Shown here: positions 44,640 to 56,925 of the stretch, piece after piece | Layout of the letters: the number at the start of each line of letters is the position of its first letter | Numbering within the stretch: position 1 is the stretch's first letter | Source: Cordilura impudica | Taxonomy: Eukaryota; Arthropoda; Insecta; Diptera; Scathophagidae | Assembly: GCA_963682025.1 (NCBI GenBank) | Contig: OY821517.1 | Span: 100,388,107 to 100,452,106, forward strand | DNA length: 64,000 bases | Direction: 5' to 3' | The notes under the pieces: model-generated | Databases searched by the model: none | What the model was told of the DNA's origin: nothing | Seen by the model: the letters and a program-made list of their open reading frames with translations, nothing else | Position numbers and translations under genes: made by a program

Positions 44640-46160
44640 TTCGTTTTATTTTTTACAATTTCAAGTTCTATCGGGCTTAAAAAATCATTAATAGAAAATT
44701 ATTTATTCGCGGTTTTGTTAAGTACTAAATATAGCACAAATGGTTTTTGGTTAGAAATCTGATAGAGAAATTTCGAGCTCGGCTTCCGAGAAAGAATGCC
44801 GTAAACCTTTAAAAAATAATACTGACACCCTGGGTCTAAAACATGTTGGCTGTGTTAATAAGAAAAGCATGATAAAATCTGAAAAATTCATAAATTTGGG
44901 CGTAATTTCATATTAATCTCCTCGAAATATTTTTAATCTGATTACGGTTTGAAAGTAAACAAATAAGCGCCTCACCCTTTGTATATTGTATAAATAATAT
45001 AGTTATAAATAAATACCACAATATTTAGCGTTTTTTTCTTTTGCACCCGGTCTTTTTATTAATTGTCTTCTTTTTTGTTTCTTTGCCCGGCAGCTTTAAT
45101 TTGAAGTTAAAGTAAAAAAAAAAACTAAAAGAGTTGTTTTTGTTTTTATTTTGATGACAACTTAGTTATGTACATTCATTGTTTGTATATTTTAAGGCCT
45201 GTGATTAATTTCTTTTGTTACGAAATTAATTTTCAAACAATTTACCGTAATTTCAAATCATCTTTATACTTCAGAGAAGTTCAATGTCCAACAGAAATTG
45301 TGTTTTTTCTGATATTAATATTATGTACCTAGATCAGATTTCTCTATATTATCAACTAATGATAAAATTATTAGATGCGATGCTATAAAATAGTTTTTTT
45401 AAGAATCAAACTCATTAAGTACTTCAAATCGGGCAACTTTTGATATGCATGCAAAGTTTCAACTATTGGCGGTCACCCGCTTCCATAGAAAGCTATTTTA
45501 AACTACAAAGATCAACAAAATGTTGTAAAAATAAATTTAAACTATTCAAAATAAACTGATTAGAGAGTACCCTTGACACATTTGTTTTTAATTGCAAAAA
45601 AAAAAATTATATCAAATATCCAAAAATAAATGAAAATCACTGTTTATTAAAACTGATCCGGTTCGAAGGACCATGTATACATTTATTAAATGTAGCAATT
45701 CAATTGAGCATTTGTAGGATACTAAGTTTCATTTTAAAATCTAACTTCTTAACAGCTATCTACAATAATCTTAAAACTAAACTGTAACTATCTGAAAAGC
45801 TTTTTCATCTCATTGACGGATATAAAACACTGATAAAACATAAATTATAAGTGTGTCAAGCATGTGTTTGACAGATGTCTTTACATAAGTAAACTACCTT
45901 AAAATATCTATAAATATAGAATTGTTTACATACTACGAAATTAGAGTACACTGTACTTTATGATTATTTAATAGACAACGAATTAATATTTTGAAAACCA
46001 TTCAAAATAAATGCAATAAGCGCAAAGATATTGACTGTGCATTCTGAAAGAATCATAAAAGGTTATGTAAATGGCTTAATTATGAATTAAAAACTTCATG
46101 TTTTCACTCTAAAAAATGTTTTTTAAACGCTCAATTGCCTTAAACTGTTATTTTAATATT
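44640..46160. other. AT-rich stretch without recognised gene
   Basis: No supported gene, repeat or RNA was recognised in either strand. Short open frames have no domain-like content. Confidence 0.5.
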
Positions 46161-46167
46161 TATAAAT

Positions 46168-46410
46168 CTGTTGTCACCAGCGAGAACCGCCGAAGTAAAC
46201 TTAAGAACGATTTGAGTTATGTATGCCTTCATATTCTACAAACATTGCTTTATACTCATATTTTAAACCCACATTTCTCTGACGCTGTTTTTCAAAAAGT
46301 TATTAATGCACTGATCTAAGTTGTAATGAGGCCCCATTACATTTATATAAAAAGTTATTTTTCTCGAAAGCATGATTTTCGGTTATTGCGGTTAATGCTT
46401 GTGCGCACAA
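46168..46410. mobile_element. Family Y element, short uninterrupted copy
   Basis: Diverged ends CTGTTGTCACCAGC (46168) and GCTTGTGCGCACAA (to 46410), flanked by AAAT (46164-46167 and 46411-46414). The interior matches the outer parts of 592-1167 and provides the empty site for the Helitron nested there. Confidence 0.65.
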
Positions 46411-46415
46411 AAATA

Positions 46416-46892
46416 TACTAGCTGACCCAGCAAATGTATTTCAGCCTAAAATTATTATTTTATTCCAGGATTTGTTTTGATATGTATTTTGATTACGGTA
46501 TTCCTAATATTCTTATTGAATGTAATCAAATTCAGTATGTTGTTTTAAATGTAAATTTTATTTTCGAATTAATAAATTCAACATTGTTTCACATAACACA
46601 ATGTTCCTCTGATCTTAGTAAATAATAACTTATTGTAAAGTCAACGTGTGGGCAATATTTGTTACTTCGCCATTTTTGCCGTATACGATCATTCTTGCTA
46701 ATAATGGACCATTAGGGAAGTACAAATTTTCCAAATCCAAACCGCAGAATTGCATATACTGACCTTGAGCTATGCCAAGGCCATTCAATAATTATTTTAA
46801 ATAGGAGTTCCAACACCTACTGATTCGATACCGCCCTTTTATGGCACGAATACTAACATTTATAAAATTTCAACTCACACAAAGCATCGCAC
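46416..46892 (-). mobile_element. Helitron fragment, family Z, 3' end
   Basis: On the minus strand the 3' end reads GCTGGGTCAGCTAG followed by T (CTAG at 46417-46420), similar to the Z ends at 9763 and 26518. Upstream are the end of a helicase frame and a unit resembling the 150-bp repeat (46790-46890). The 5' part is cut by the MITE at 46893. Confidence 0.55.
46630..46773 (-). pseudogene. Helitron helicase C-terminus
   Basis: The minus-strand frame ending at TAA 46632-46630 reads IAQGQYMQFCGLDLENLYF, then YGKNGEVTNIAHTLTLQ. This matches the end of the Pif1-like helicase in Helitron proteins (usual pattern KAQGQSL...GLDLE...CFSHGQLYVACSRVG...GKTKNIVY). The SHGQLYVACSRVG part is missing, so there is an internal deletion. 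The protein ends about 210 bases before the Helitron CTAG end, as expected for such elements. Confidence 0.6.
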
Positions 46893-47400
46893 TAAAGCTG
46901 CGTTCACACTACGGGTTTTGCTTGTGTTTTTCTTAGTTTTTTAGCACGTGTAATTTGTACACATAGTGTGAATCCTTTCAAACATTGTTTATGTACAACA
47001 CATTTTGCAAGACATATGTAAAATTTTCAATTAAAGCAGGTTCTCTTTTGGCAAGACAAACATATGAAAATACAACACTGCTTGTTGCGAAAGAAAAAAA
47101 AGAGTAAATTATAAAGATTAATATTGAAAGAAAAATATATTGTTTAATATTAATTAACAATTAAAAAATATATAAAACATATAACTTTATTTTTAACAAT
47201 AAATTTTTCTAAATTCACAAATTAAATCAGCTGTTGTTTACATTTAGAGGTTATGTCATACGGAAACACATATGTACGTTTGAACGCAAAAATTATGAAT
47301 CGTATGTAAAACGCTAATTTTGACACACACACGGAATTACGTATGGATCGTAAAACTGAATTTACATATGGAAAATACACATAGTGTAAACACACCTTAA
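46893..47400. mobile_element. MITE with ACAC-rich inverted ends
   Basis: The left end TAAAGCTGCGTTCACACTA and the right end, reading inward TTAAGGTGTGTTTACACTA, are inverted. ACACATAGTGTGAA and ACACATAGTGTAAA lie subterminally. No coding content. The superfamily and target duplication are not determined. Confidence 0.55.
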
Positions 47401-48019
47401 GGGGTATTCATACTGAGAAGCTGGCACAAAATCAAAATTTTAAATTGCGTTTTAACCCATGCAATAATTTTAATCGCATAGTTAATTGATCACTAAATCA
47501 TGTTCTAACGATAAAATAACAATATAGTAAATTTTGCATAGCCGGGAAAACGTTGAAGTTGAGGTTTTCCAATTAATTGATATGAAATTTTTTGACGAAT
47601 CGAAAAAGGGCAATGTTTACGTTCTTTGAAAGTCCAGTAAACGCTTTAAGATAAGAGTTATACTTAGTGTGTTAGTTAACTAATACATAAGTTACGTTAA
47701 AGTCAACAAAACGCTTCGTTTTGTAACCCTTACTTAAGTTTAATTCCGGTTTTCTTAGGAATACCTAAAAATTGAGAAGTTAAAAAAATATGCAGGTATG
47801 TTGGAACTTTTGTTTATGAGCCCCGTTTCGCCCCATTAAGATATGGATAAAGTTTGTAGTTTGAAATATATTGTAACAAAATTTCGCAGGTGCAGGTTGC
47901 ACAAACTTGCACTTCATGGTTTTCGAGGACTTCGAAAAAAAAGGTGTTTTGCAATGCAAAAAGCTAATAAAAATTGAGCGTGTTACGGTATTTGTCGGAA
48001 ATTTGGTAATATAATGATT

Positions 48020-48995
48020 TTGGAGGTCGCTGAATTCGAATCTGAATTCAAAATTTCAAAAATGAAAATGGCGGACACAAAATGGCGGACCATTTTTCTC
48101 AACCTATGCGCATTTCCACTAAACTTTGTCTTAAGGGGTTTTCGGTGTCGCTGATCTCAAATCTGAATTCAAAATTTCAAAAATCAAAATGGCGGACACA
48201 AAACGGCGGACCATTTTTCTTAAAACCAAAATTAAACGCATTCACTTTAAATCTTGTCTTTACGGGTTTTCGGGGTAGCTGCTTTTTAAACTGAATTTGG
48301 GAATTTGGGGTCGCCGATTTGAATTTTTTATTTTTTGGGGTTCCTGACCTTTCATTTCGAGAAAAAAAATACAAATTTGTGCTCGGGGAAGCGTGGATAT
48401 TTTTTTTATTAAAAATTAGTAAGCAACTTTAAGAGTGCACTTCTTCATCGTGTTTCTGATCGTCTACTTCATCGTCTTCCTCATCGAAACAACCGCAATC
48501 ATCAGGTTAAATTTAAATGAATGAAACGAAATGAAATCGGAAAACCAAATGCTTCTTATAAAAAGTTTCAACCAAAATGTCATGTTAAACTTCTATGAAA
48601 CTCTTTGCATGCTCAGTTTATTATTTTTACAATACGAAACACCAAAAATTCACAGTGACACAAATTTGGACCTAAGATAGGAAATCAGTTCGGTGAAAAT
48701 GTATCCGCCATTTTGATTTTTGAAATGTTGACTTCAGATTCGAGATCAGCGACCCCGAAACCCCCTTAAGACAAAGTTTAGTGGAAATGTTCTTAGTTTT
48801 GAGAAAAATGGTCGCCATTTTGTGTCCGCCATTTTAATTTTTGAAATTTTTAATTCTGATTTGAGATCAGCGACACCGAAAACCCCTTAAGACAAAGTTT
48901 AATGGAAATGCGCTTAGGTTTGAAAAAAATGGTCCGTCATTTTGTGTCCCCCATTTTGATTTTCGAAATTTTGACTTCAGATTTGAAATCAACCA
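48020..48995. repeat. Foldback element with satellite-like arms (~120-bp unit)
   Basis: Left arm (48020-48290): two to three direct units containing AAAATGGCGGACACAAAA, GGCGGACCATTTTTCT, AAACTTTGTCTTAAGGGG and TTCGGTGTCGCTGATCTC. Right arm (48700-48995): the same units inverted. The spacer of about 400 bp has no recognised gene. The terminal sequence of the element could not be fixed. Open frames inside the arms are by-products. Confidence 0.7.
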
Positions 48996-49289
48996 TCCCG
49001 TAAACTAATTCTAAACGTTGGCTATACAAATTTTATAATGATCACTGTGATCTGTTTTCAATTTTTGCCGCATTCATTAAATTAAAATATGTCTCTTGCG
49101 CAATATTTGACTTTTGATTGCTAAATTACAATATTACAGATATAGTGTGATGTCAGCATCCTATATTGTGTCTGACTATCCCCAGATGTTATTTAGGGAA
49201 ATTATAGGAAAAACGTTTTTATGAATTATAAGTTATCAGTTTTTAGAGTAACCCTTTCGTGAAAATGTCAGCGTTAGCGATGACCGAAC

Positions 49290-50025
49290 GTAAAATAATA
49301 GTCGGTCTAGAGAAAGGTGCAGGTCTAAAAAATTTAATATAGAAAATAACCGTAATTTTAGTGGCTTTGTTATAAATTTGTTGGCCACCGATATTAAAAA
49401 GCTAATATCGGATGCTATGTAGACTAGGTCATAAAATGGTAAAGTCACTAATTTTTTATGAAATCATACACAAACTCAATGTGAGAAAAAGTCTGAGTAG
49501 CTAAGATCGGGAGCAGCTTTATATGGGGGCTATGACTAATAATGGTCCTGCAGATTAATTTGGACTTTAGGGCAATTTAAGTCGATCGCATAAGATTCAA
49601 ATTAGTTTGACACACCGACAGACAGGCAGCTAAAAGGTCGGATGTAAGGACATCGCTAAATCACCTCAGAAAATGGTCTCAAGATTTAGATTATTATATA
49701 TCGATAAAATTTGTTGTATGTATATCTATTATACCCACTAATCAGTTGTCCAAAAGTAAGCCATGTAGGACTATCATAGTCCCCATATAAAGCTGATGCG
49801 CGACTCTCACTTAAATCTATCGGAAAACGAAAATATTGCATCGATTTTTCTCAAGTTTTGTGACTTCGCTAAATATGGTCAAAAATTAATAACAATAGCA
49901 CTAATAATTGGTTTATGCCTATTTTCTATTTCTAGTTATTGCCTCAGTTAGATTCAGGAACCTATTAAGGTATAGAGTATTGTATAGTGGGTCTAAACCG
50001 ACTATATTTTCTTAATATATTTTTG
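49290..50025. repeat. Inverted pair of truncated R repeats
   Basis: Minus-strand R from 49290 to about 49700, then plus-strand R from about 49700 to 50025. Both outer edges are the R 3' end (AGTCGGTCTAGA at left, CTAAACCGACTATA at right). The arms are partly complementary. A similar pair is at 56256-56925. Confidence 0.65.
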
Positions 50026-50029
50026 TCTT

Positions 50030-51245
50030 CGTTGGGCAGATAGTCGTTTTCAGTAAATCAATTAATATCTTCCGACGATATTGTGGAACAGAAAAACTGA
50101 TAAAAAAAAAAAAGAAGGGACTACGTGATTTTAATTTCCACAAAATTCACAAACACTTCGTTTCTATAGTCAAAAACAAATTTTCATAATATTTTGATGC
50201 AGAATCGTAAAATTATTGAATTTCTTTAGTCAGTGGGTACATCAAACACTTTTTTGGGACATTATAGTTAACATACTATGAAGTCAAATGGGGGAAATGA
50301 TGAAAAACAAAACATTTTTTCGTTTTCATATATTTCTTGACTACTCTACTCACTATGAACTTAAAATTTTTTTTTACTTGTTCATAATAATGATGGTTGG
50401 TTGGAAAATATGTATTTCTCTCCTATGACAACATCCTGTTAAATTCATCTGTGTTTGTGCCAAATAAATAAATAAATGCATAAAAATATGTTATAATTAT
50501 ATGCAATATTTGTTTAAAATCTTCATTAAGAATCTCATATATTTACAAAAAAAAAACAAAAAAACTCTCACATTAATCATTCCAAACCACACGCCAACTG
50601 TCAAAAAGTATTAATTTGCTTTAACCATCCCGTTTTACAATCATCAAAATTAATATCACAAAAAAAAGTGTGTACAAATAGATTTTTATTCAATTAGAAA
50701 TATTTAAATTTATTTACCATCAATGTTTAAATAAAACAAAAAATCATTTTATTTTTTTCTCACGTAAAAAAAATAAACAATTAAACCTACACAATTAATT
50801 TATGAACAATAAAAAACACATAAAACAAGTTAATAAGTAATTAAAAGATAATAATTTCAAAATTTTTTGGAGACCTTATTTAGTAGTACTAGTTAACATA
50901 TATCGGTATGGGTAAGAGAAATTATTTTTCTATTATGTTGCATGTTTCTTTTTGGAGATAAATTATTTTTTGAAAAATAAATTATTTAATAATGGCGATT
51001 GTGGTTTTACAACATTATTTTAGGTTTTTTAATATATATAAGATACATGAGATAAATAATTAAAAATAATGACATTTTCACATGCAAAAAAAAATATAAA
51101 AATAAATTATGTCCAAAACAAAAAAAAAATCATATATGCATCTTAATTGAAATTTATTGTTTAAATAATTCATCAAAAAAAATTAAAAGTTCTTACTGAA
51201 ACTGACCATTGTGGTTACTTTAGACATTTTTGATTATAACACTTT
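50030..51245. other. Very AT-rich stretch without recognised gene
   Basis: A+T is extreme from about 50480 to 51240 with many A and T runs. Nothing else is supported. Confidence 0.55.
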
Positions 51246-51247
51246 TT

Positions 51248-52023
51248 ATACCCTATACCACTATGTGGTTTGGGTATAATGACTTTGTGCTGCTGTTTGT
51301 AACAACCAAAAATATTTGACCTAGACCCATCTTTAATTATACCGATCGAATCAGAATCACTTTCTGAGTTTATTTAACAATGTCCGTCCGTCCGTCCGTC
51401 CGTCCGTCCGTCTGTGTGTCCATGTAAAGTTCGTAATCAAACTGCAGGTCGCAAATATCAATATATTTTGATGAAATTTGGTATATAAGCTTCTATTGGC
51501 CATGGGATGAACGCTATTGAAATTGGTGAGAATTGGTCCATGTTTAGACCTAGCCCCCATACAAATTACCAATATGAAATCGACATAAATTGCCATAAGA
51601 TCCAAATTGTCATATAGATCTTACTCAAATTGGGGTTGTATGCATTCATTACATCCATTAATGAGTAGTCCAAAAATTATGCCTTTGACCCCATACAGAG
51701 CTGCTTCCCGACCTTCACTTAAATCTATTAAAAAACAAAAATATTGCACTGATTCTTCACAAATTTTGATTGTATATATTTTTGCAAAATACAAGAGACT
51801 TTACCAAACATGATCAGAATCGGTCCATTTTTGGACCTAGTCCCTATATAGATATAGCATCCGATATGAACTTTTTCATATCTGCAGCCAAAAAAATTAA
51901 TAAAAATCCCACTCAAATTTGGTTTTTGCTAATTTTCTATGTCCAGTTAGTTGGGCCTAAGAGATAGGGTTTCTAAACGCATGATATAGGTATCGTATAG
52001 TCGGTCTAGTCGGTCACTTGTTT
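51248..52023 (+). repeat. Family R repeat, full length
   Basis: Same layout as 18641-19434, with the longest plus-strand CCGT run (51382-51409). The 3' palindrome is altered (TCGGTCTAGTCGGTC), and CTTG is followed by a short T run. Confidence 0.88.
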
Positions 52024-52126
52024 CAATTTATGTTAAACAAAAAATGGATTTATACTTTTACAGGGTGGCATTTTTATTGTTATGATTTATTTAGTGAATG
52101 CATTTTGAAAAACTTGGGATATTTAT

Positions 52127-52440
52127 TATGAAAAGACTAAGCACAGAACAAAGAAACAAATTTGTTCAATTTTATTTTGAAAGTCAGTATTTGATTATCC
52201 AGACACAAATTTCATATCGAAATTTCTTTCATGTTCGAAATGCACCTAGCGCTCCAACAATTTACTGATTTGTTTAGCATTTTTGGCAACAATTGATTGT
52301 CTGTGATCTCACGCGACGTCCTCAGCAGTTGGTGAGGTCTAGGCACACAAATACGCATTTAGTAGTCGCCGTTTTCAAGAATTGTATCTTAAAAAATTGC
52401 AGAATATGGGGCACCAAAATCCAAGAATAATGCTTGAACA
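52127..52440 (+). pseudogene. mariner-type N-terminal remnant
   Basis: Reads MKRLSTEQRNKFVQFYFESQYLI, then NAPSAPTIY and FWQQL in nearby frames. This is the helix-turn-helix head of a mariner/IS630-like transposase related to 44080-44615. The rest is absent. Confidence 0.5.
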
Positions 52441-52545
52441 TTAAGTGCATTCGCTCTAATAACAGAAAAATAATTAAATTCTTCAATTATATTTTTTCAA
52501 TGGAAAAAGCTAACCTTGTCTTTATAAAAAAATCAATCAGAAATT

Positions 52546-53260
52546 ATAATAAATTTGTTTGATTTATAGTCATTTTTCAGACATATTGCAATTACTACTG
52601 TAATTAATATGCAATTTTTAATTTTGTTTAAATGGTTCGTGGTAAAGAAGAAGAAAGCATATATTTCAAAAATTCATAACTGCACTGTATTCTTAATCGG
52701 ACCGGTTTCTGGCATTTCAGCCTTCATCAGCGATTTATTGAACATTGTGATAATTGTTATGTTTTAATTGAATAGATTGTTTCTATATGAAAATTTTTTT
52801 TTTTTCTACTTAGGGCGGCCGTTAGGTTTTGAACCGTGAACCTTCACATACACTCGTACTTGCACTTTTTGGTCAGCGCTTTAACACACTCACCTAAAGT
52901 CAGGCCTACGAGCAGTGTGGTTAGTTTTCAGTTTTCGTACCATACAGCTTTACTTTGTATTAATTTCAGAAGATACAACTCTGTCCAAACAAACAATCGT
53001 TATTTTTTTGAATTTTGAATATTTTTTGCATTTATACTTCTAATTTCCACTATTCTCTGTTTTCGTAAGAGTTGTCATATGTGATGTACGGTTTTTGTAC
53101 ATACCTACATATGCACTTTACATATATTTGAGATGACGCTGTGAAGCGAAGAAATTTTTTGTTTGTTTGATTTATAGTCATTTTTCAGACATATTGCAAT
53201 TACTACTGTAATTAATACGCAATTTTTAATTTTGTTTAAATGGTGCGTGGTAAAGAAGAA
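52546..53260. repeat. SINE-like copy 2 within a ~100-bp direct duplication
   Basis: The SINE-like unit at 52630-53028 (minus strand, with the B-box GGTTCAAAACC-like sequence near 52840-52830) matches 36737-37128. A block of about 100 bp (TTTGATTTATAGTCATTTTT ... GGTAAAGAAG) occurs at 52551-52650 and again at 53162-53260, in the same orientation. Confidence 0.6.
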
Positions 53261-53744
53261 TTATAATAAATATTGGTCAAAAAAAGAAAAAAAAATCCAT
53301 AAGAAATTATAATACATATTGGTCAAAAAATAGTATTAGAAATTAAGGATTAAGCAACTCCATTAAAATATTAACTTTACCCATCACTGGTTTTAATACT
53401 GAGTTTAAGACACAAGTGGAATGTATCAAATATTTGGCACAGCCGAACTTAACACTCATACTTGTTTTAATTGGGGTTTATTATGTGTTTAAGTTGTAAT
53501 TACTATAGTATTACAAAAAAATTGATTTTTTCTAAACCTTTCGATAAAAATCAGAGCGTCTGGTCTTTTTTTGCCAATATGAAACGAAATTTGTTGCCAT
53601 TATACGAGTAAGCTGCCATTGAAAAACATCTTTCACAATCTAAACTTATGGGTAAAAATGATTGTTAATTACTATACGTGTATGTTTAACATGTACCTAA
53701 ATTTCCTTTGAATTTTAAGTCATAAGCTTGTTTTGTTGATTTTA

Positions 53745-54922
53745 TTACATATCAAGGGTCCGCCAAATAACTTTTTTTTTTTTTGAAAATGCTATAAAAA
53801 AAACTTTTTTTATTTCAAAGTACAATCCTTCCGGTAAATAATGGAAAATAATTTCATTCAAATGGCTGCCTCGGTTGGCCATGCAGTAGCCTACGCGATC
53901 GGTCCAATTTTTAAGCACATTATCGATTGTGTGCAGCTGTATTTCACCAATGGCTTCACGAATATTGTCCTTTAAAGCGTCAATTGTATCTGGCTTGTTG
54001 GCGTAACACTTATCGTTGAGGGCACCCCACAAATAATAGTCCAACGGTGTCAAATCGCAGCTCCGAGGTGACCAAACGACATCAGCTCTGCGGCTGATAA
54101 TGCGATCTTCAAAAACAGGGCGCAAAACATCGAGTGTAGCTTCGGCTATGTGGCACGTAGCGCCGTCCTGTTGAAACCAAATGTTGCCAGTATCCTCCTC
54201 TTCAATTTTTGTGAACAAAAATTCGTTCAACATGGCCCGATACGATCGCCACTGGACCAAATTATGCCTCTGGACCAAAATCCGCACCAAACAGTGACTC
54301 GTTTTGGGTGTATCGGCTTTTCAATGTATGCGTGCGGGTTTTCTGTGCCCCAAATGCGACAATTTTGTTTGTTTACATACCCGCCAAGATCAAAATGAGC
54401 TTCGTCTGAAAAGATGATTTTTTTGGCAAAATCGGCATCTTCTGTAAGGCGATCGCAGACCCACTTAGCGAAGCGAAAACGCATTGGATGGTCAGTTGGC
54501 TTCAACTCCTGAACCAATTGGACTTTGTATGGCGTCATACCAAGGTCTTTATGCAAAATTCGTCTCAAAGATGCCTCCGAAATGTTCAATTCTTGAGAAC
54601 GACAGTGAATTGATGTTGATGGCGCTTCACGCACACTTTCTGCCACATCAGCAATATTCCCGGGTGTACACACTGTTTTTGGCTTTTCACGCTTTGGTTT
54701 ATCGATGAGGGTGCCAGTTTCTTTCACTTTTTTCAAAAGATAACGAACATACGGAGCTGACGGTGCTTCTCTTCTTCCAAAATCCGTATGCAATTTTCGC
54801 ACACATTCTGCAACATTACCATGATTTTCAATGTCACAATATTTCCCAGCGTTGTTCAAGCGTATACACAACCAATTTCGTTCAGCGGAAGGATAAAACT
54901 AATTATCTCTCAAATCAGACAT
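53745..54922 (-). pseudogene. DD41D mariner transposase, frameshifted
   Basis: The frame can be followed from ATG 54922-54920, with an in-frame TAG after seven codons, through RLNNAGKYCDIENHGNVAEC and the HTH region to FSDEAHFDLGGY (first D) and VTVWCGFWSRGII. A frameshift between about 54290 and 54227 leads into YRAMLNEFL, WFQQDGATCH (second D) and RSCDLTPLDYYLW (third D). I count 41 residues between the second and third aspartates, the spacing defining the rosa group first described in a Ceratitis fruit fly. The C-terminal NRGSHLNEIIFHY is present. One stop and one frameshift inactivate it, so this is a fairly young copy. Confidence 0.85.
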
Positions 54923-54989
54923 GAGCTAAGTGTTACCATTCACGAAATAAGCACTAGTTGAAAAAAAACGTTAGATGGCGGGCCCTTTA
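53754..54989 (-). mobile_element. mariner element, DD41D (rosa-type)
   Basis: Inverted ends AAGGGTCCGCCAAATAAC (from 53754) and, reading inward from 54987, AAGGGCCCGCCATCTAAC bracket a single transposase frame. A T run follows each end inside. TA dinucleotides lie next to both ends, but the left has two extra bases, so the target site is not exact. The element is about 1.24 kb, as expected for mariners. Confidence 0.82.
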
Positions 54990-55255
54990 TGTTTGCACTT
55001 TTCGATAGCATCTTTTAAATTTTGTACAAGTGAAACATTATACTTTTTAAAAGAGTAAAAGAGTAGAACAAATGGTTTTTATAACATTCCAAAATTTTAA
55101 AGAAAAAATCCTGGTATTTGTCAATTTCGAAATATCTGTGGATTTCAGGCAGGCATGCATAAAGTAAAAATTCGCGCGCTCAGTAGAATCTTTTATTTAA
55201 AAATACATTTTAATATTATCTCAAAAACGCACCAGTTATTTAATACTGCTTTATA

Positions 55256-55984
55256 TTTAAATCAGAGTTCAGAAAAAAACACACACTGAATAAAAAACTC
55301 GTACATATATGTAAACAAACATAACTTAGACCAACACACACATATTTTTATTTTCATATCAATTATGTTTGTTTTTAAATTTTCTTCGGTGCCCAACACA
55401 ATAATGACTGTGTTCGTTTTAATATTTCGTTATTTACACGAACATTTTTGTATCACATACTTTTTGTTTCAATCACACATAAAGCACACATTTTTGACTG
55501 TTGCTTTATTTCAAATTCATGTTCTGGTACGTGTTGTGGAAAAAACACAGAACATGTACAATAAACAGGTTCGAGTTCAGTTATATTTTAAGTCGTGTTG
55601 TGGCTCGTGTAGTGAGAAAAAACACAACATGTACAATAAACAGTTCGAGTTCAGTTATATTTTAAACACGACTTAAAATATAACTGAACTCGAACCTGTT
55701 GTACATGTTCTGTGTTTTTTCCACAACACGTACCAGAACATGAACTTCAAATAAAGCAACACTCAAAAATGTGTGCTTTATGTGTGATTGAAACAAAAAG
55801 TATGTGATACAAAAATGTTCGTGTAAATAACGAAATATTAAAACGAACACAGTCATGGTTGTGTTGGGCACCGTAGAAAATTTAGAAACGCACATAATTG
55901 ATATGAAAATAAAGATATGTGTTGGCTGCTTTTGAACAGAACATTGTGTGTTTCATGTGTGTATTTTCTGAACCTTGATTTAAA
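55256..55984. repeat. Large palindrome (foldback element), ~330-bp arms
   Basis: 55256-55600 is complementary to 55660-55984, with ends TTTAAATCAGAGTTCAG and CTGAACCTTGATTTAAA. Near the centre the block ACATGTACAATAAACAG...GTTCAGTTATATTTTAA is duplicated in tandem (about 55550 and 55628). Identical-looking small open frames on both strands result from the symmetry and are not genes. Confidence 0.8.
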
Positions 55985-56255
55985 TAGACCGCAATTATCA
56001 AAACAAATCAATATACATGCATAAAATTTAAAATTGAAGTCATCACTAATCGCTTCAGATAATGATACAGTTTTTTTATTAGAATTTTAGTTTTTTACAT
56101 TTAAACGTATTGAAAAGAGAATTTTTAAAATGTGACAATAATAAAAAAATTAATAAAACATTTTAATATCCAGACAGTGACTTACTTTATTTTTCTATTC
56201 TAAAAAAGTATTTATTTACTTTTTACCTATTTAAATACAGAGAAAAATAGTTTAG

Positions 56256-56925
56256 AAATTACAGTCGGTCAGATCAACTATACGATACCCTATACCCACG
56301 TGTTTCGAGAGAGGGTCTTGAATCCAACTGTTTCGAGGCAATAACTGGATATAGAAAATTAGCATAAACCAACTTTTAGTGATATTGTTATTAATTTGTG
56401 GCATGCAGATACGAAAAAGTTCTTATCTGATGTTATTTTTTTATGGGGACTAGGTCAAAAAATGGACCGATCATGACCATATTTAGTGAAGTCGCTTACT
56501 ATTTTCAAAGACATTTATAAACCAAATTTGAAGGAAAAAAATTAATATTTTTGTTTTTTGATAGATTTATATGGGGACTACGATTAAAACTGTCCTACAG
56601 ATTTAAGTGGTTATAATACAAACACATACACCAAATTTTATGGTTAGATGTATTATAATCTGGACCTTTCTGGTTAGGTCTGAACGTATATATCATTAAA
56701 ATTGGGTGTTGTCTATTATACTCACTAATCATAGCTCCCATATTAAGCTGCTTCAATATCTTCACTTAAATGTATCAAAAATATTGCTTCGATAGTTTTG
56801 TAGAAAACTAAGTAACTTTTTTAAATATGGTCATGACCGGTCCATTTTTTGACCTAGTCCCCATAAACTCATACCGACCATGGACGACTATAACCTACAT
56901 GATTACTTATTTTTGTTGAAGAAAA
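56256..56925. repeat. Inverted pair of truncated R repeats, second example
   Basis: Minus-strand R from 56256 to about 56690 meets plus-strand R from about 56705 to 56925. The outer edges carry the R 3' ends (ACAGTCGGTC; GACGACTATAACC...TTACTTATTTTTG). Same organisation as 49290-50025. Confidence 0.62.

Noticed and set aside
55365..55895. Matching 77- and 103-codon open frames on opposite strands
   Set aside because: The identity follows from the palindrome. No recognisable protein features.
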